NCBI GenBank assembly: GCA_003254885.1
Contig: QANT01004327.1
Coordinates: 95,739 to 159,738 of the forward strand
Direction: 5' to 3'
DNA length: 64,000 nt
From: Purshia tridentata
Taxonomy: Eukaryota; Streptophyta; Magnoliopsida; Rosales; Rosaceae
Shown here: piece by piece, positions 23,961 to 35,663 of the stretch
Layout: the number at the start of each line of letters is the position of its first letter
Position numbering within the stretch: the stretch's first letter is position 1
The notes under the pieces: model-generated
The model's database searches: none
What the model was told of the DNA's origin: nothing
What the model saw: only the letters and a program-made list of their open reading frames with translations
Made by a program: the position numbers and the translations under genes

Positions 23961-26900
23961 TTTGAATGGTGCTAACAAACAAGCCATAAAAAGACAAACC
24001 TTAGACCATTCTACAGAGAGAGAGAAAAAAAACACCAAATCAAAAGTGGTTTTTGGAGACGATCTCAAAACCCATTATGATATTGTGGGCTGTCAAATAA
24101 GCTGTATTCTATTCTGTGTGTGCATGGCAATGCATATTTATATAATGACTAATGAGAGAGAGAGAGAGAGAGAGAGGCTGAAACCGCTTTTGGAAACCGC
24201 TTTGTGTCGGGGTGGTGGGGAGAAGCTGCCGCGGTTTTCTCACACCACCCATTCTTGGCCTTTGCCTCTCGTGGCCGCAGTGGTCATGTCATTAGACTCA
24301 TGACTCCATTGATTAGCTTATAATTAATTTGATCTCAATTAATTAGCTACTTAATTGGTGTTAATTAATCGCTCTCAAATCTTTTGGCATGGTCTGTTTT
24401 TCTTGACGTGAAGCTTTTTGATTTGTTCAATACTCGCATCCAAAGATTTAGTGACACCGACTAATACATGATTAGATATTCTCTGGATGGCGTCAAGTGA
24501 GAATACAACTGGCTGTAATTTCTCCGTCATTATCCATATTTACTAATACACAAAACAGAAAGTTAATAGAGTTGACGTTTTGGACCAAAGTAACATCAGC
24601 TGAAAGTTTAAGGACTATAATACAAAAAAATTTAACTTGAGAATCAAAGTGATCGTGACACGAACAATAGTTCGCAACTAATCCATTATCAAATTTGCAT
24701 ATATTACACTAAAATTATTTAAATATATAATTTATTTAAATATATAATTTATTTAAAAACAAGTCTAGAAAAAAAAGATGATTCTTATTAATTGTACAAA
24801 GGAGCCAAAATTATTAGGTTAGTACTTATGTGGATCATATGTTATATGGTGGACATTGCAAGTGTTGTCTATTGATGTGCAACCAAAACAAAAAAAAAAA
24901 CTTCAAGAAAAAAGGTAGAGAGATAATATATAGAGAAACAAAGTTGCTTATTGAAACAATTTAGAGAAAGAAAGAATGAGAAAAATTATGGTGCATACGC
25001 GTAGGAATTGCACACACAATTTAATTTCAATCATAATGAACGAGTAATATAGTATGATATATATAAGTTAATTGAGAGAGAAAGGAGTAGGATCAAGAAA
25101 AGGAGGAAAAAGAAATTTGATATTATACGTACGTAGTTATAATTAAGTAAATATATTCAGATATACTGTGAAAACGTACTATATATTGTTGTTCAAAAAG
25201 TTCACAGTGTGGATTCCATCTCATACCTAGCTATATATATGCAGATAATGTACGTGCACCCGTCCCTACTGTTTGTTCGATCAAATAGAAAATAATCAAG
25301 AACGACAAGCTAGAAGTTATAGACTTATATAGGCATATTAAAAATTCTAAAACTTACAGACACATACACACACACATATATATATATATATGGATTTCTG
25401 TTTGCCCAATTGCATGGTTTAGCCATTTCATGAATGCATGGTCCTTATTCCTCTTGTTTTTGCCTAACTTTTTTTGTTGTTGTTTTTGATGAATTATATG
25501 GTCCAAAATGAAGGGCTATTCAAAGTAGATTGGCAACCAAGTAGATCAGGTGGTCGAGTTTTAACTGCAATAATTCTTGTTTTGAGTTCTGCATGAAAAC
25601 GTTCTGGACGAGCTTCAGTGAGGATTGGCTTCATTGCTAATTTAATAAAGAATAAGAAAGATTATTTGCTTCATTAATTGGATAAAAATAGCTGACTAGG
25701 AGTTCCAATGAACATATGCATGTTTGCCTATGTTAATAAGAGCTGATTTTTCTGCTCGCTAAATTTGTTTAAATGTGCTCATTGTATAATATGTCAGTAA
25801 TTTATTCATTTAAATTGATTTGGACATATTTTAAACTTTATTTATTTCTAATTGATAAAATAGTGATATATAAATTTATTGACTGGCGTTATTGTTCCTG
25901 CAGAACCATGTTCTATAAACCCCACCAGTGTATATAAGCTACACATATATTAAACATATATACTGTACACGATTTATAATAAACAAAGAAAAACTAATAG
26001 TTAATTAATTAGCCTAAGACAAATTAGGTAGATCTAATATGTTGGGTGAAGTACTGGAATAGTCAGCTCTTTTTGGGTTGGTATTTGGGTCTGTTTATTT
26101 CGAAATCCGCCATCAAATTTGGTTTCCCCCAAATCACTTCCACTGTAATTGAGATGCACACGTTTCATAAAGAATATTCGACTTCGCGATTTCTGAGGAG
26201 GTTACATACACGTGACACGTTGTACGACCTTCAAATGCCATGTGTCACTAAGCTGGACTACCACGTGTTTGTGGCTCGCTTATGTTTCATTGGGTTCATT
26301 CCAAGTTTGCGCCATATTCCTCGCGGAGAAATCCAAACTACATTTTTCTTTTTATCTTCTTTATTCTTTGATATATTTTGTAATATAATTTTATGATCGA
26401 AAATTATTTATAATAGTCATCTATCTATTATAAAATAATTAATTTTAATAATAATTAAATTAAATATCTATTAATTTGATAATAATTAGATAATTAAATA
26501 AAATTGATTTGATCGATATTTTAATAAACATGATTTATAAACAATAATGTAATAAATAAAAAGATTCGATCTTGCAACTACACTTCCTAACGGGTAGAGA
26601 AAAAAAAAATGTAGATAAAAGAAAGTAGCTATCATTTCTTCGTTATATATAATTTATTTCACCACATATTAGAACTATTTCTATCAAATTTAATATTATG
26701 GGCATGGGATCCATGTAGTTTGTTTCAACTGTATTTTCATCCCTCATAGGATTTTTTACATTTTTGTCCCTGTAATCTCGTTGTGCTATCATTTATGGTC
26801 CAAAGCGTCGTCAAATGAGTATATTTCCTTCCATTTGAAATCCATCTTCAATGCGCATATTCTCTATCAATTTTGATTTATTTGTTTTTCATTTACAATA

Positions 26901-29900
26901 AATATGGGATTGAAAAAAAAATTAATTTCAAGATTCTAAATCTATTTTTAATTATAATTTTCATGTTTATAATATGATGGAGTAAATGGAGTCCCTTTTT
27001 TAGGATTTAATTGAAATTTAATAATTCTTTGATATATTGTTGGAAAACCAAATTAATTTGAATATCCTCCGTCTGTAAATAAAAACCCCATAAATTTAAA
27101 CAATTTATTTGAGTCGATTGGAAACATTTTGAACAAAATCATAAATGCATTTCATTTTCATCTACCTTTTACGTCAACTCGACTACATAGTCTACACCAA
27201 TATATTATATAAGTGGGTTTTTTTATTCTTTGGCCCCGATAGTGTGATTAATCATTCTACAGACAGACTATATGTATGTCATATAATTATAAAATGATTT
27301 TCATCACCATCATGAAAATGGTTCATCATCAATTTCTTGCATGTTTAATCATTTGGTAAATAGAATGGCCTCTAGGCTGCTAAGAAAATATTCAAGAGAG
27401 TCAACACCCCATCAAGCCATGCCTCAAATTTCAATCAAATGTGCAGAACCAAATTATAATGCTACATTTCGCCTTCCTCATTTTTCTCCTCTATTGTCAA
27501 ACGAGAACAACTTACCTATAAGCCTATAACAAATGTTTTAAGAAATTCTACATTGAAAATGCAAAGGCATTTCTAGTAACTTATAAGTGTTTAGACTACT
27601 TCATCTATGATCAATTGATGATTTTGAAATGAATGTCTAAATTTCTTCAGATTTTATATCTTTAAATTAGAGAAATTTTTATGTGATGAAGTATATATAA
27701 AAGCATAGATGTTTTTATGTTATTAGATTGTGATATCAAATTAGCCATCAATCATACTCCTGTTATAGAAATGTTTCTCTCATGAAAACTTTGTACACCT
27801 GATTTTTTATATAAAATATAAGCGGTTCCAAGAAAAGTCCTTCCATCATTTTTTTTAATTAATCAATTATTTTCCCCATAATTAATGTTTGTTTAGTTTA
27901 GAGCAACATGCACAGGCCAGTTGCATAATTACCAGGTTAATTAAGTTCCTAGCTAGCTAGACTCCTCCCCACGTGTCTAGTTTTTTCATTTTCAACAACA
28001 TGAATAGCATGTGGCTTTAGATTCTTCATAGCTTTTTGGGTTCATAATTAAGTGAACAAAATGCTCAGATATAAGTCTTATAGATCAGAAGTTGCTTAAC
28101 TTTTCCTAAACTTGGATTAGCTAATAGCAACTCAGAGTTTGTCCCTCCTTGGTAATTAAACCAGAATAAATTCTAGTTGCTCGACATTTTTTCTTAACAG
28201 CTCAGCTCCAGGCTTATTATCCTGCCCCCCTTTGTTTTTGCAATTGGCAAAGGGTAGTAGGTACTCCGTAGGCTTATTTTTTGTTTAACCCTAATTAAAA
28301 CGAACAACTATAAAATTATAATTAATTAATTCCTTCCAAAAATACTCTGACAATGGAGGGTATTTTTATAAGAGTCTACAAAACAACAACATATGCCCCT
28401 GTTTTGGCTACTCTACAGTACTACCCATATGCAAATACTTAACCAAGGAATAGCCACACATGATGTCTAATTAATATTCTAGTAGAAAGATGATACTTGT
28501 TGTTGCCGATAATTTTAAAGTTAGGAAAAAGTTAATATTAGATTTTTAAATTAAGAAACAATAAATTACGTACAGATCCAACATGGTATGCTGCAACCAG
28601 AATAAATAAATAAACAATCAAAATTAATAGCCAAAAGTAATTAACCAAATTGTTGAAGAGTAATCCCACATCGAAGAAATAGGATATAAAGTTTTAGACC
28701 TCTTTACTTATTGTTTTTGGGTTGGAAATTTCAATTTTTTTTTATGGTATCCAAAGTTTTGTATATATTAGATCTTGAACCTCTTCATCCATAACTAATC
28801 AATTTTAAGTTAGATATATAAATACATATATATGTATTATGCAGCTAAAAATTAAGAACCTTAACCTTTGAGTATTAATTATCTTCAATAATATGTATGA
28901 AATGTTTGTATATAGTTAAAAATCGAATAAAACATTGATGGATGGAGTGGTTAACCTTTGCGGCCGTGTGTTTTTTATACATATATATTCTGACATGCAG
29001 CATTATTAGCTAGAGCTATACTATACATGCATATATACATACAAAATCTCATAAAAGCTAGCAGAAGAGAAGTCAAAGCTGTACCATGCAGAAATTAGAT
29101 GGGGCTGTATGTCGCCACTCGCCACCCTCAATTTATAGTTTTTATTTAGCTTCCAGCTTACCTACCAGGAAATTTGATAATACAAACAATGCTTGCTGAT
29201 AATTGCGAGTAACAATATTAACAAACAAAATAAACACAATTTGTCCTCTTGGGTGAATCCAGTAGGCCCCAATTAAGACACAACTGTTGACAAAGAACAA
29301 CACAAACCTTGAACCTTTGTTGTTTCTTTCATAGGAGAACTGGAGTAGTGTACGTACTAGCACTGTAGAACCCTACATATATATATTTGTATGAGCCAAA
29401 ACAGCCACACAAATGACAATATTATTAGACTATATATAATTAGCATCTATATATGTTTTTTAAATAGTAGAAAACCCCACAAAGATAAGGCCAAAATGGG
29501 TCTTTAGTTCATAAAATTTAGAAAAAGTGGGTCTTTAAATAATATGGAGAAATGTTATCTTATTATACCGCTTATCATGCATTTATATTAATTATTAGAT
29601 TCTCAATTTATATCATAAATCATGTAAATTCTTATTTGTATATCTAATGTCAAATTCACGTTTAACAACATAATATGTTACTTATCTAACAAGAGAACAT
29701 ATACCATCCAATACATATGTTTTATTTAATTTCTGTATTTTTTTTTTTTTGTGGGGAAGAATTAATATGGATCCTTGAACATATATATATGGTAGGCAAG
29801 AATGAAAACCTACCATCATACCTGATCCTAAAACTAAAAGGGAAGAGAATAAATAAGTTGTTTATTACATAGGAATATAGTATGCATGATTAAAAACAAA

Positions 29901-30400
29901 CTTAGACGAATAATTCTAAGTTTAGTAATATTAGGAGCATAAAGAAAGAAAACAAGGCCCACCAACTCATTTGAATTTGTGAGCTAAGCCAAATTTTGGA
30001 GGCATTTGGTGCATGGGACCCAACTCATCCATTTTCTCAAAGAGAGGGTTGTTTTCTAATTTCTGTTGCTGGCCAATTAATATTACTGAGCTTAAGCCAT
30101 ATATACATGGAACCTGACAGGGTCTATGATGCTAACCCCATCCTTTACGGTTCAGACAGAAAGTGTGGGTCAAAGTTTTCCCAGTATATCAATTAAATAT
30201 TTCCTTTGTTTGATTGCAGAGATTTCGGTGAAAAAGACATGAAATCCCATAGCCAAGAGCAAAAACCAGAGACATATAGAGAGAGGGAGAGAGAGGAACA
30301 GGCAGATTCCATATTAATCTAAGGCTTTAGCCTTTAGGGGGTCCTAATAAATTAATAAATCATAAAATGCATACTGTTACTAATGTATATAATAATGTAA
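23961..30400. other. Long gene-poor spacer upstream of the bHLH gene
   Basis: No protein gene could be supported. It contains a (GA)n tract at 24152-24176, a GC-rich hairpin at 24209-24250, two CACGTG cores near 26210 and 26250, a (TA)n run near 25376-25390, and homopolymers. Small ORFs here (for example 26046-26396) show no family resemblance or codon signal. Its 3' part is the distal promoter region of the bHLH93-like gene. Confidence 0.45.
24209..24250 (+). other. GC-rich imperfect hairpin
   Basis: GGGTGGTGGGGAGAA faces TTCTCACACCACCC across a short loop (about CGCTGCCGCGGT region), with a one-base bulge, in an otherwise AT-rich spacer. The 3' arm continues CCACCCATTC, shared with miR482-type miRNAs, but the loop is very short and lower-stem pairing is weak. 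Transcription is unknown. Confidence 0.4.
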
Positions 30401-30422
30401 CTAGCCTTTTATGTTTGTTCCT

Positions 30423-30531
30423 ATATAATCTTCCACTTGGTGCATCTTCTTGTTATCAGGGCACTTTCCCACAATAAGCAGCATTAACATTCCCAAGAGA
30501 GAGAAAGAGAGAGAGGGAGAGAGAGAGAGAG
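30423..30531 (+). promoter_or_regulatory. Core promoter and GA-rich leader of the bHLH93-like gene
   Basis: TATATAAT at 30423-30430 is a plausible TATA element about 110 bases before the ATG. The leader ends in a (GA)n tract (30496-30531) that touches the start codon; another GA tract lies at 30276-30298. GA repeats are known binding sites for plant BPC/GAGA-binding proteins. Confidence 0.5.
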
Positions 30532-31995
30532 ATGGAGCTTGATGAACACAGTTTCTTGGAGGAGTTATTAGCTCTGAGAAGAGACAGTACATGGGAAACC
30601 CTTCCAACAGATATGAATGAGCTCTTGTCTAGTACTACTAGTACTAGCTGGACTAGTGCTTTTGATAATTATCACTTTGATCACCACCAAAACCCTTCAA
30701 CTTTTTTCCCAAACTCTTCATCTTGCAGCCAAGGATTTTCACCTCCTTTTGAGCCAAACTTAAACAACTACTACAACAACAACACCTTCAATGAAGAAGC
30801 ATACTACCCCTTAGGCTGCTTAGATCATGAAGTACTCTCAGCAGCAGCTCCACAGGTCACTACTACTACTACTGATTCATCCTACAACACACTTGACACA
30901 CCCCCTTTTCCTGTCCAAGAAGATAACAACAACAACAACAACAATCCATGGTCCATTTTGGAAGAAGAAGAACTGGGTTTGCTTGGGGATGAGATACACA
31001 ACTTGGAGACCCAAGCTGCAGCAGCAGCAGCAGCTTGTAAAATGGAGCCAATTCAGTCCCCTGAAGTCCCAGTTTTCAACATGGGTATGTGTGGGGAGGA
31101 GGGAAATAACAGAGCTAGTAAGAAGATGCAGGGGCAGCCATCAAAGAATCTAATGGCTGAGAGACGAAGAAGGAAGCGATTGAATGACCGCCTTTCAATG
31201 CTAAGATCAATTGTACCCAAGATAAGTAAGGTAAAGTGGTATTGTCATAATCTTTTGCTTTAATTTTCAGAATGCATGTATGATTAAGATTAATTAGTGT
31301 TTTCGGTGAAGGCTAATTTGCTTGGTTATGGTGTTTTGTAGATGGACAGAACATCTATTCTGGGGGACACCATAGATTACATGAAAGAACTTCTAGAGAG
31401 AATCAACAATTTGCAACAGGAAATTGACCAAGCAGGTTCAGATCAGTTAAATGTGATGCGCCTTTTCAAGGACATAAAACCAAATGAAATGTTGGTCAGA
31501 AACTCACCCAAGGTATGTACTACTCTGCATACTCTGCATACTCTGCTTCACTTAGACTCTCAAAGTCTCAAATTGAAGCTCAATTCAAGAACCCAAATCC
31601 CGAATGGGACATTGATGTGTGATATATTTGCAGTTTGATGTGCAAAGGAGGAATGTGGATACTCGGATTGAGATTTGCTGTGCAGGAAAACCAGGGTTGC
31701 TATTGTCTACAGTGAATACCTTGGAAGCATTAGGCCTTGAGATTCAACAGTGTGTTATTAGCTGTTTCAATGATTTTGCAATGCAAGCTTCTTGCTCAGA
31801 GGTATATATTATGATTGGGTTTTCTTTTTCATATTCCATAATGGCATTAATCTTTTTCTTTTTCTTATTGATGTCCTTTTTTTGTATTCATTGATGTCAT
31901 GGCAGCAGGATTCGGATCAGAGAACACAAGTAACTTCTGAAGAAATAAAGCAAGCACTGTTTAGAAATGCAGGATATGGAGGAAGATGTTTGTAA
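30532..31995 (+). CDS. bHLH transcription factor, bHLH93/NFL-like (group IIIb)
   Basis: Four exons, 30532-31230, 31342-31512, 31634-31801 and 31906-31995, give 375 residues (374 if the alternative acceptor is used). The start [17 protein letters not shown] and the C-terminus [18 protein letters not shown] are those of the bHLH61/93 family, sister to ICE1/SCRM. The N-terminal half is disordered, with Asn, Thr and Ala runs. The DNA-binding helix-loop-helix spans about 204-255 ([16 protein letters not shown], loop, then [16 protein letters not shown]), split by intron 1 after KISK. An ACT-like C-terminal domain ([14 protein letters not shown], about 300-345) likely mediates dimerisation. In Arabidopsis the homologue (NFL) promotes flowering in short days through gibberellin. 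It acts in the nucleus. Confidence 0.92.
31902..31908 (+). other. NAGNAG tandem acceptor at last bHLH exon
   Basis: Intron 3 ends GGCAGCAG before GATTCGG. Using the first AG gives Gln-Asp-Ser, using the second gives Asp-Ser. Both keep the frame, so two isoforms that differ by one Gln, between the ACT-like domain and the C-terminal tail, can be made. Confidence 0.75.
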
Positions 31996-34900
31996 TTGCA
32001 AGGAAAAATGGGAGAGGAAGAGTAAGAACTTTGTGAAGTTTTTTGGAGATATGGGTTTTTTTCATATCTCTGGAATTCCAATGAGGGTTGCAATTGAGAG
32101 GTTGTAATTTTCTTTCTTGATTAAATAATTGATGTCTTTTCATGGAGTAACATTTGCTTCAGTAGGAGGAGATGTTCATTTAATATTTTCTCCTACACTC
32201 CCAAGGGGAAAAGAGTGTCTTTTAGATGTAAGTGCCCAAGAATAAGAAAGTGCTCAAATTGGTCATCAGAGAAGCTATGTGGAAGTGGAAATTTCACAAA
32301 TAAAACCAACTTCCTTTTGGTGATTGTGGTTGTTTAGTGAAAATAAAATTAGGGTTTGAACTTTCAACATGTAGTTGGTGCCCCCCCTCCTCCCCCCGGA
32401 ATCTTATGTGGAATATAAAGAGCAGATGGTGACAGAATATTCTTGTTCTTTTCAATTTAATTCTGTTTTGCCTTTTTCTTTTTGTTTCGATGAGGATAAG
32501 AAATTGAGCTATGGTTTCTCATTGGTGTGCAGTTAAAGGTACAATTTTTTTTTTTCAAAGTCACTAATAACTGGTAAAACTATTGCAGAACTCTTTTAAT
32601 TTCCAAGTTCTTGAACACAACTTTTAAAAGAAAGCTCAACCAACACATTATGAGCACAGAATTTCAAGGTTAGTCAAACAGAGAGAAAAGCCTTCCAAAG
32701 GAATTCACAGATTTCACCAGTGCCAAAAAGAAACAAGTGCTAGAGACAATATATGCTATCCACACACTAAGGTCAAGAATCAAGAGTCACCAGTAGGATT
32801 AGGTTAACAACCACAAACTTCAATACAACCGGTATTTACAAAAACAAAAGAATAAAAAAATAGAACCAGCATTTGCCAGCAATATATGTCAATGAAGTGC
32901 AGAAATGCCTATTTCACAATCTGCTGCTCTATATCTCTTCTGAGTGACATGCTTGACTGCTCTGTTTCTAAGCCTTCATGGTACCCTTGAGGGAAACAAT
33001 CAATATGTATCATTGCATGTTATTTTCAGGGAAAACCAACTTATGCATGGTAGGGTTTTTTCCAACCTATTCTTTATAATAATTCAGTTGTAGAGTCTGT
33101 TTCTTCTTAAGGCCAAGATGAAACTTGCCTATGTATAAAACTCTTCAAAGATGCGAATATTCAGTAGTAGCAATCAGAGGTTTATATACATTAATCTTAT
33201 CTTTAGAACTAGTTAACAAGCCCTCCACCTCAAAGCATATTGTGGATTATATGTAGTTCCCAAAAGCATGAAAAACAAGTAATTGTTCAATAAACTTTTG
33301 TCTTTCAAAATCTTGTCCCACAATGCCTAGCTTTTTCTTGTTTATGCTCTCACTTGGAGGTTTGATTTGCATTGACATGATCCTCAACTAATAAGTAGGT
33401 GAGAATCTTTTGATATGACCAAAAGAAGGAAGGCCCAATTATGATGTCTATTCTTCATTGTTAATATATAAAGCTTGCAATAGAAGAAAAGAAATGAGAC
33501 ATTTTCACTCGGCATCAAGGAAGATGCCAAGATATTTCCTTTGTCAAAACACCAACATATACATTTGTATATCCAATAAGAGCCAAGTGCACTGATTCAT
33601 CTTAAAAAATGGTACATTGCGGTTATTATTTATTCAATATTCATCTTAAAAGCTTAAACTTTTAAACTGTTAAGTGGAAAGACTCAATGAATATAATAAG
33701 CTGCACTTCCTACATAAAATGGAACTGTCAATTCTTTGTTGGAATACAGTTTCCTTCTGCTCTATCATCTTTTACAAAGAGCTCTTTGACCCTCCCAGTT
33801 GCGCTCAAGAGGTTTCACTAATTATTGATGAAGTGAACTGCTCAAATGAGTAAAGCTAAGTAATGTTACATTTATCATATATGTATGAAATTTAATGGTA
33901 GAGGTGTGATTCATTATACACACACGTAAATCTAATCACTAAGGAGGACTGTGGTCTACAATATGTTAATAGGTGTGGGACATAATAGTTTTCTTGAAAT
34001 GAAATAGCAGAGTTTTAAGAATACAACCACAAATCGTCACATACATATATGTTTATACAAACAACAAATTCACAGTCCAATCAGACCCAAAAAGAACAAA
34101 CAGTTATATAAATTGCAGAGCAAGCCAATCAATATAAAGTTGATTAATTGTGAAATACAACGTGCTAGAGATATATATGGTAATAATCCCGAGACATTTT
34201 TCTTTTGATGTTTTAAATCAGCATCTTATCTATGCTTTTGGTCACTCGTGAACTCTCGTAGGCAGCTCTAATGGGTGTGCGAATATCTTTTGTAATTACC
34301 AAGCAACTATATCTCTATCACTTTATGAAAAAGGCCCAATTATGAACATCTTTTCACGTAAGCCCCAAGTCCGGATTGGGTCCACATCATCTCGGGTGAA
34401 TCTACCACAAGTAACCTATCAGTCCGAAGATAATTGGGCCGGAGATAGATTGGGCTCTCCACATCATCTTATCCGCAACTAACTAACTCAATTATTAATT
34501 GAGTAATTTGAGTCTAAATTTTTTCAACCCGACAATATAGATTGATTGGCGAGTTAGGCCTCATCTCGACCCAATATGCCAAGATAAAGAAGCTGAGACA
34601 TTTCCATACATGATCTGTAAGATACTAAGCTATTTCACACGTATATTGTATTTCCCTTGTCTAAGTATGGGCCCATGTTCAATCCCTTCCTCAGACCATG
34701 TCCATGACCATAGTGATAGTCCAATTAGCTAGTAATTTCATTAAGTGGAGCAACAGACTAAATCAAAAACGATTTTTATCTAGATGGGCTTAATCACTAA
34801 GCTTAACCAAAAGAAGACAACCTGCCCCAACTCGATGATAACTAACAGTTGACTTTAACAGACTTTTAGCTCTCGCTCTTAACCGTGGCAAAGTTAATTA

Positions 34901-35193
34901 ACCAATACCTCTAGTAATTTGGCTTGTGGTAAGTTGGTAACTGAGTGTTTTCATCTTTTTTCTTTTTGGGGTCAAAGAGTTCTTCATAATTCAGTAATTG
35001 TGTTTTGATATATTGTATAAGCTTGAAAAACTCTATAATGATTATCTTCAATTTGGGCTTTGCCACGGGGCAACTTCCCAAGGGTTTTTAGGCTCTACAA
35101 TTCTACATTACAAATCCCTTGATGTGTATCGTCATAAATGGACCAAGGAGTAGCTCAGTCAGGCAATAGATGTTGAAAAGGACAGGGACCTAA
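31996..35193. other. 3' flank of bHLH gene and spacer
   Basis: The 3'UTR runs from 31996 with AT-rich candidate poly(A) signals (for example TTAAATAATTGATG near 32122). Beyond that there is a CCCCCCCTCCTCCCCCC run at 32381-32397 and GC-poor spacer. No gene was recognised. Confidence 0.4.
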
Positions 35194-35203
35194 TATTTGC
35201 ATG

Positions 35204-35653
35204 AAAAATGCTTGAGTCCTGGAGCTTGAGGACCAACCTTATCCTCAAGCTTGAGGACCAACCTTATCCTCAAGCTTGAGGACCAACCTTGTCCTCAAGC
35301 CCACTAAAAGTCATAATTCTGCCGTGCCGGTTCAAAATCAGAACCGTTCAATTTTTAGATTACCTAATAAAGATCATCTCTACAAAAAATCAACTCAATC
35401 GGAAATCGTTTGGTTGTACAATTGTCAACGAATAAATATAAGGTCATAGTTAAAAGACTAAACCATGTATCTATTCGTTAACAGTTATACAATCAAACGA
35501 TTTTCGATTGAGTTGATTTTTTCCAGAAATGATCTTTATTAAGTGATCTAAAAATTGAACGATTTTAATTTTGAGCTGGCATGACAGAATTATGATTTTT
35601 TGCGGGCTTGAGGATAAAGTTGGTCTTCAAACTTAAGTACCCAAGCATCGTCC
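35204..35653. mobile_element. 450-bp long-inverted-repeat element (Mutator-type MITE)
   Basis: Perfect 10-bp direct repeats TATTTGCATG flank it (35194-35203 and 35654-35663). Nearly the whole element folds back: left arm about 35207-35440, right arm about 35465-35650, matching through ATGCTTGAGT, TCATAATTCTG, GTTCAATTTTTAGAT, AATAAAGATCAT and AAAATCAACTCAATCG, with a loop near 35450. A 9-11 bp target duplication with long terminal repeats points to the Mutator superfamily. The left arm holds three tandem copies of a 29-bp unit (CTTGAGGACCAACCTTATCC...) that the right arm has once. No ORF. Confidence 0.88.
35220..35302. repeat. 29-bp tandem repeat, three copies, in left arm of the foldback element
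   Basis: The unit GCTTGAGGACCAACCTTATC plus CTCAA occurs three times head to tail, and each unit is itself partly palindromic (CTTGAGGA... TCCTCAAG). The matching right arm (35604-35632) has a single diverged unit. Confidence 0.87.
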
Positions 35654-35663
35654 TATTTGCATG

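Noticed and set aside
25535-25625. Possible SINE (GATCAGGTGGTCGAGT and TTTGAGTTCTGC)
   Set aside because: The words loosely resemble pol III boxes but deviate at key positions, with no tail or target duplication.
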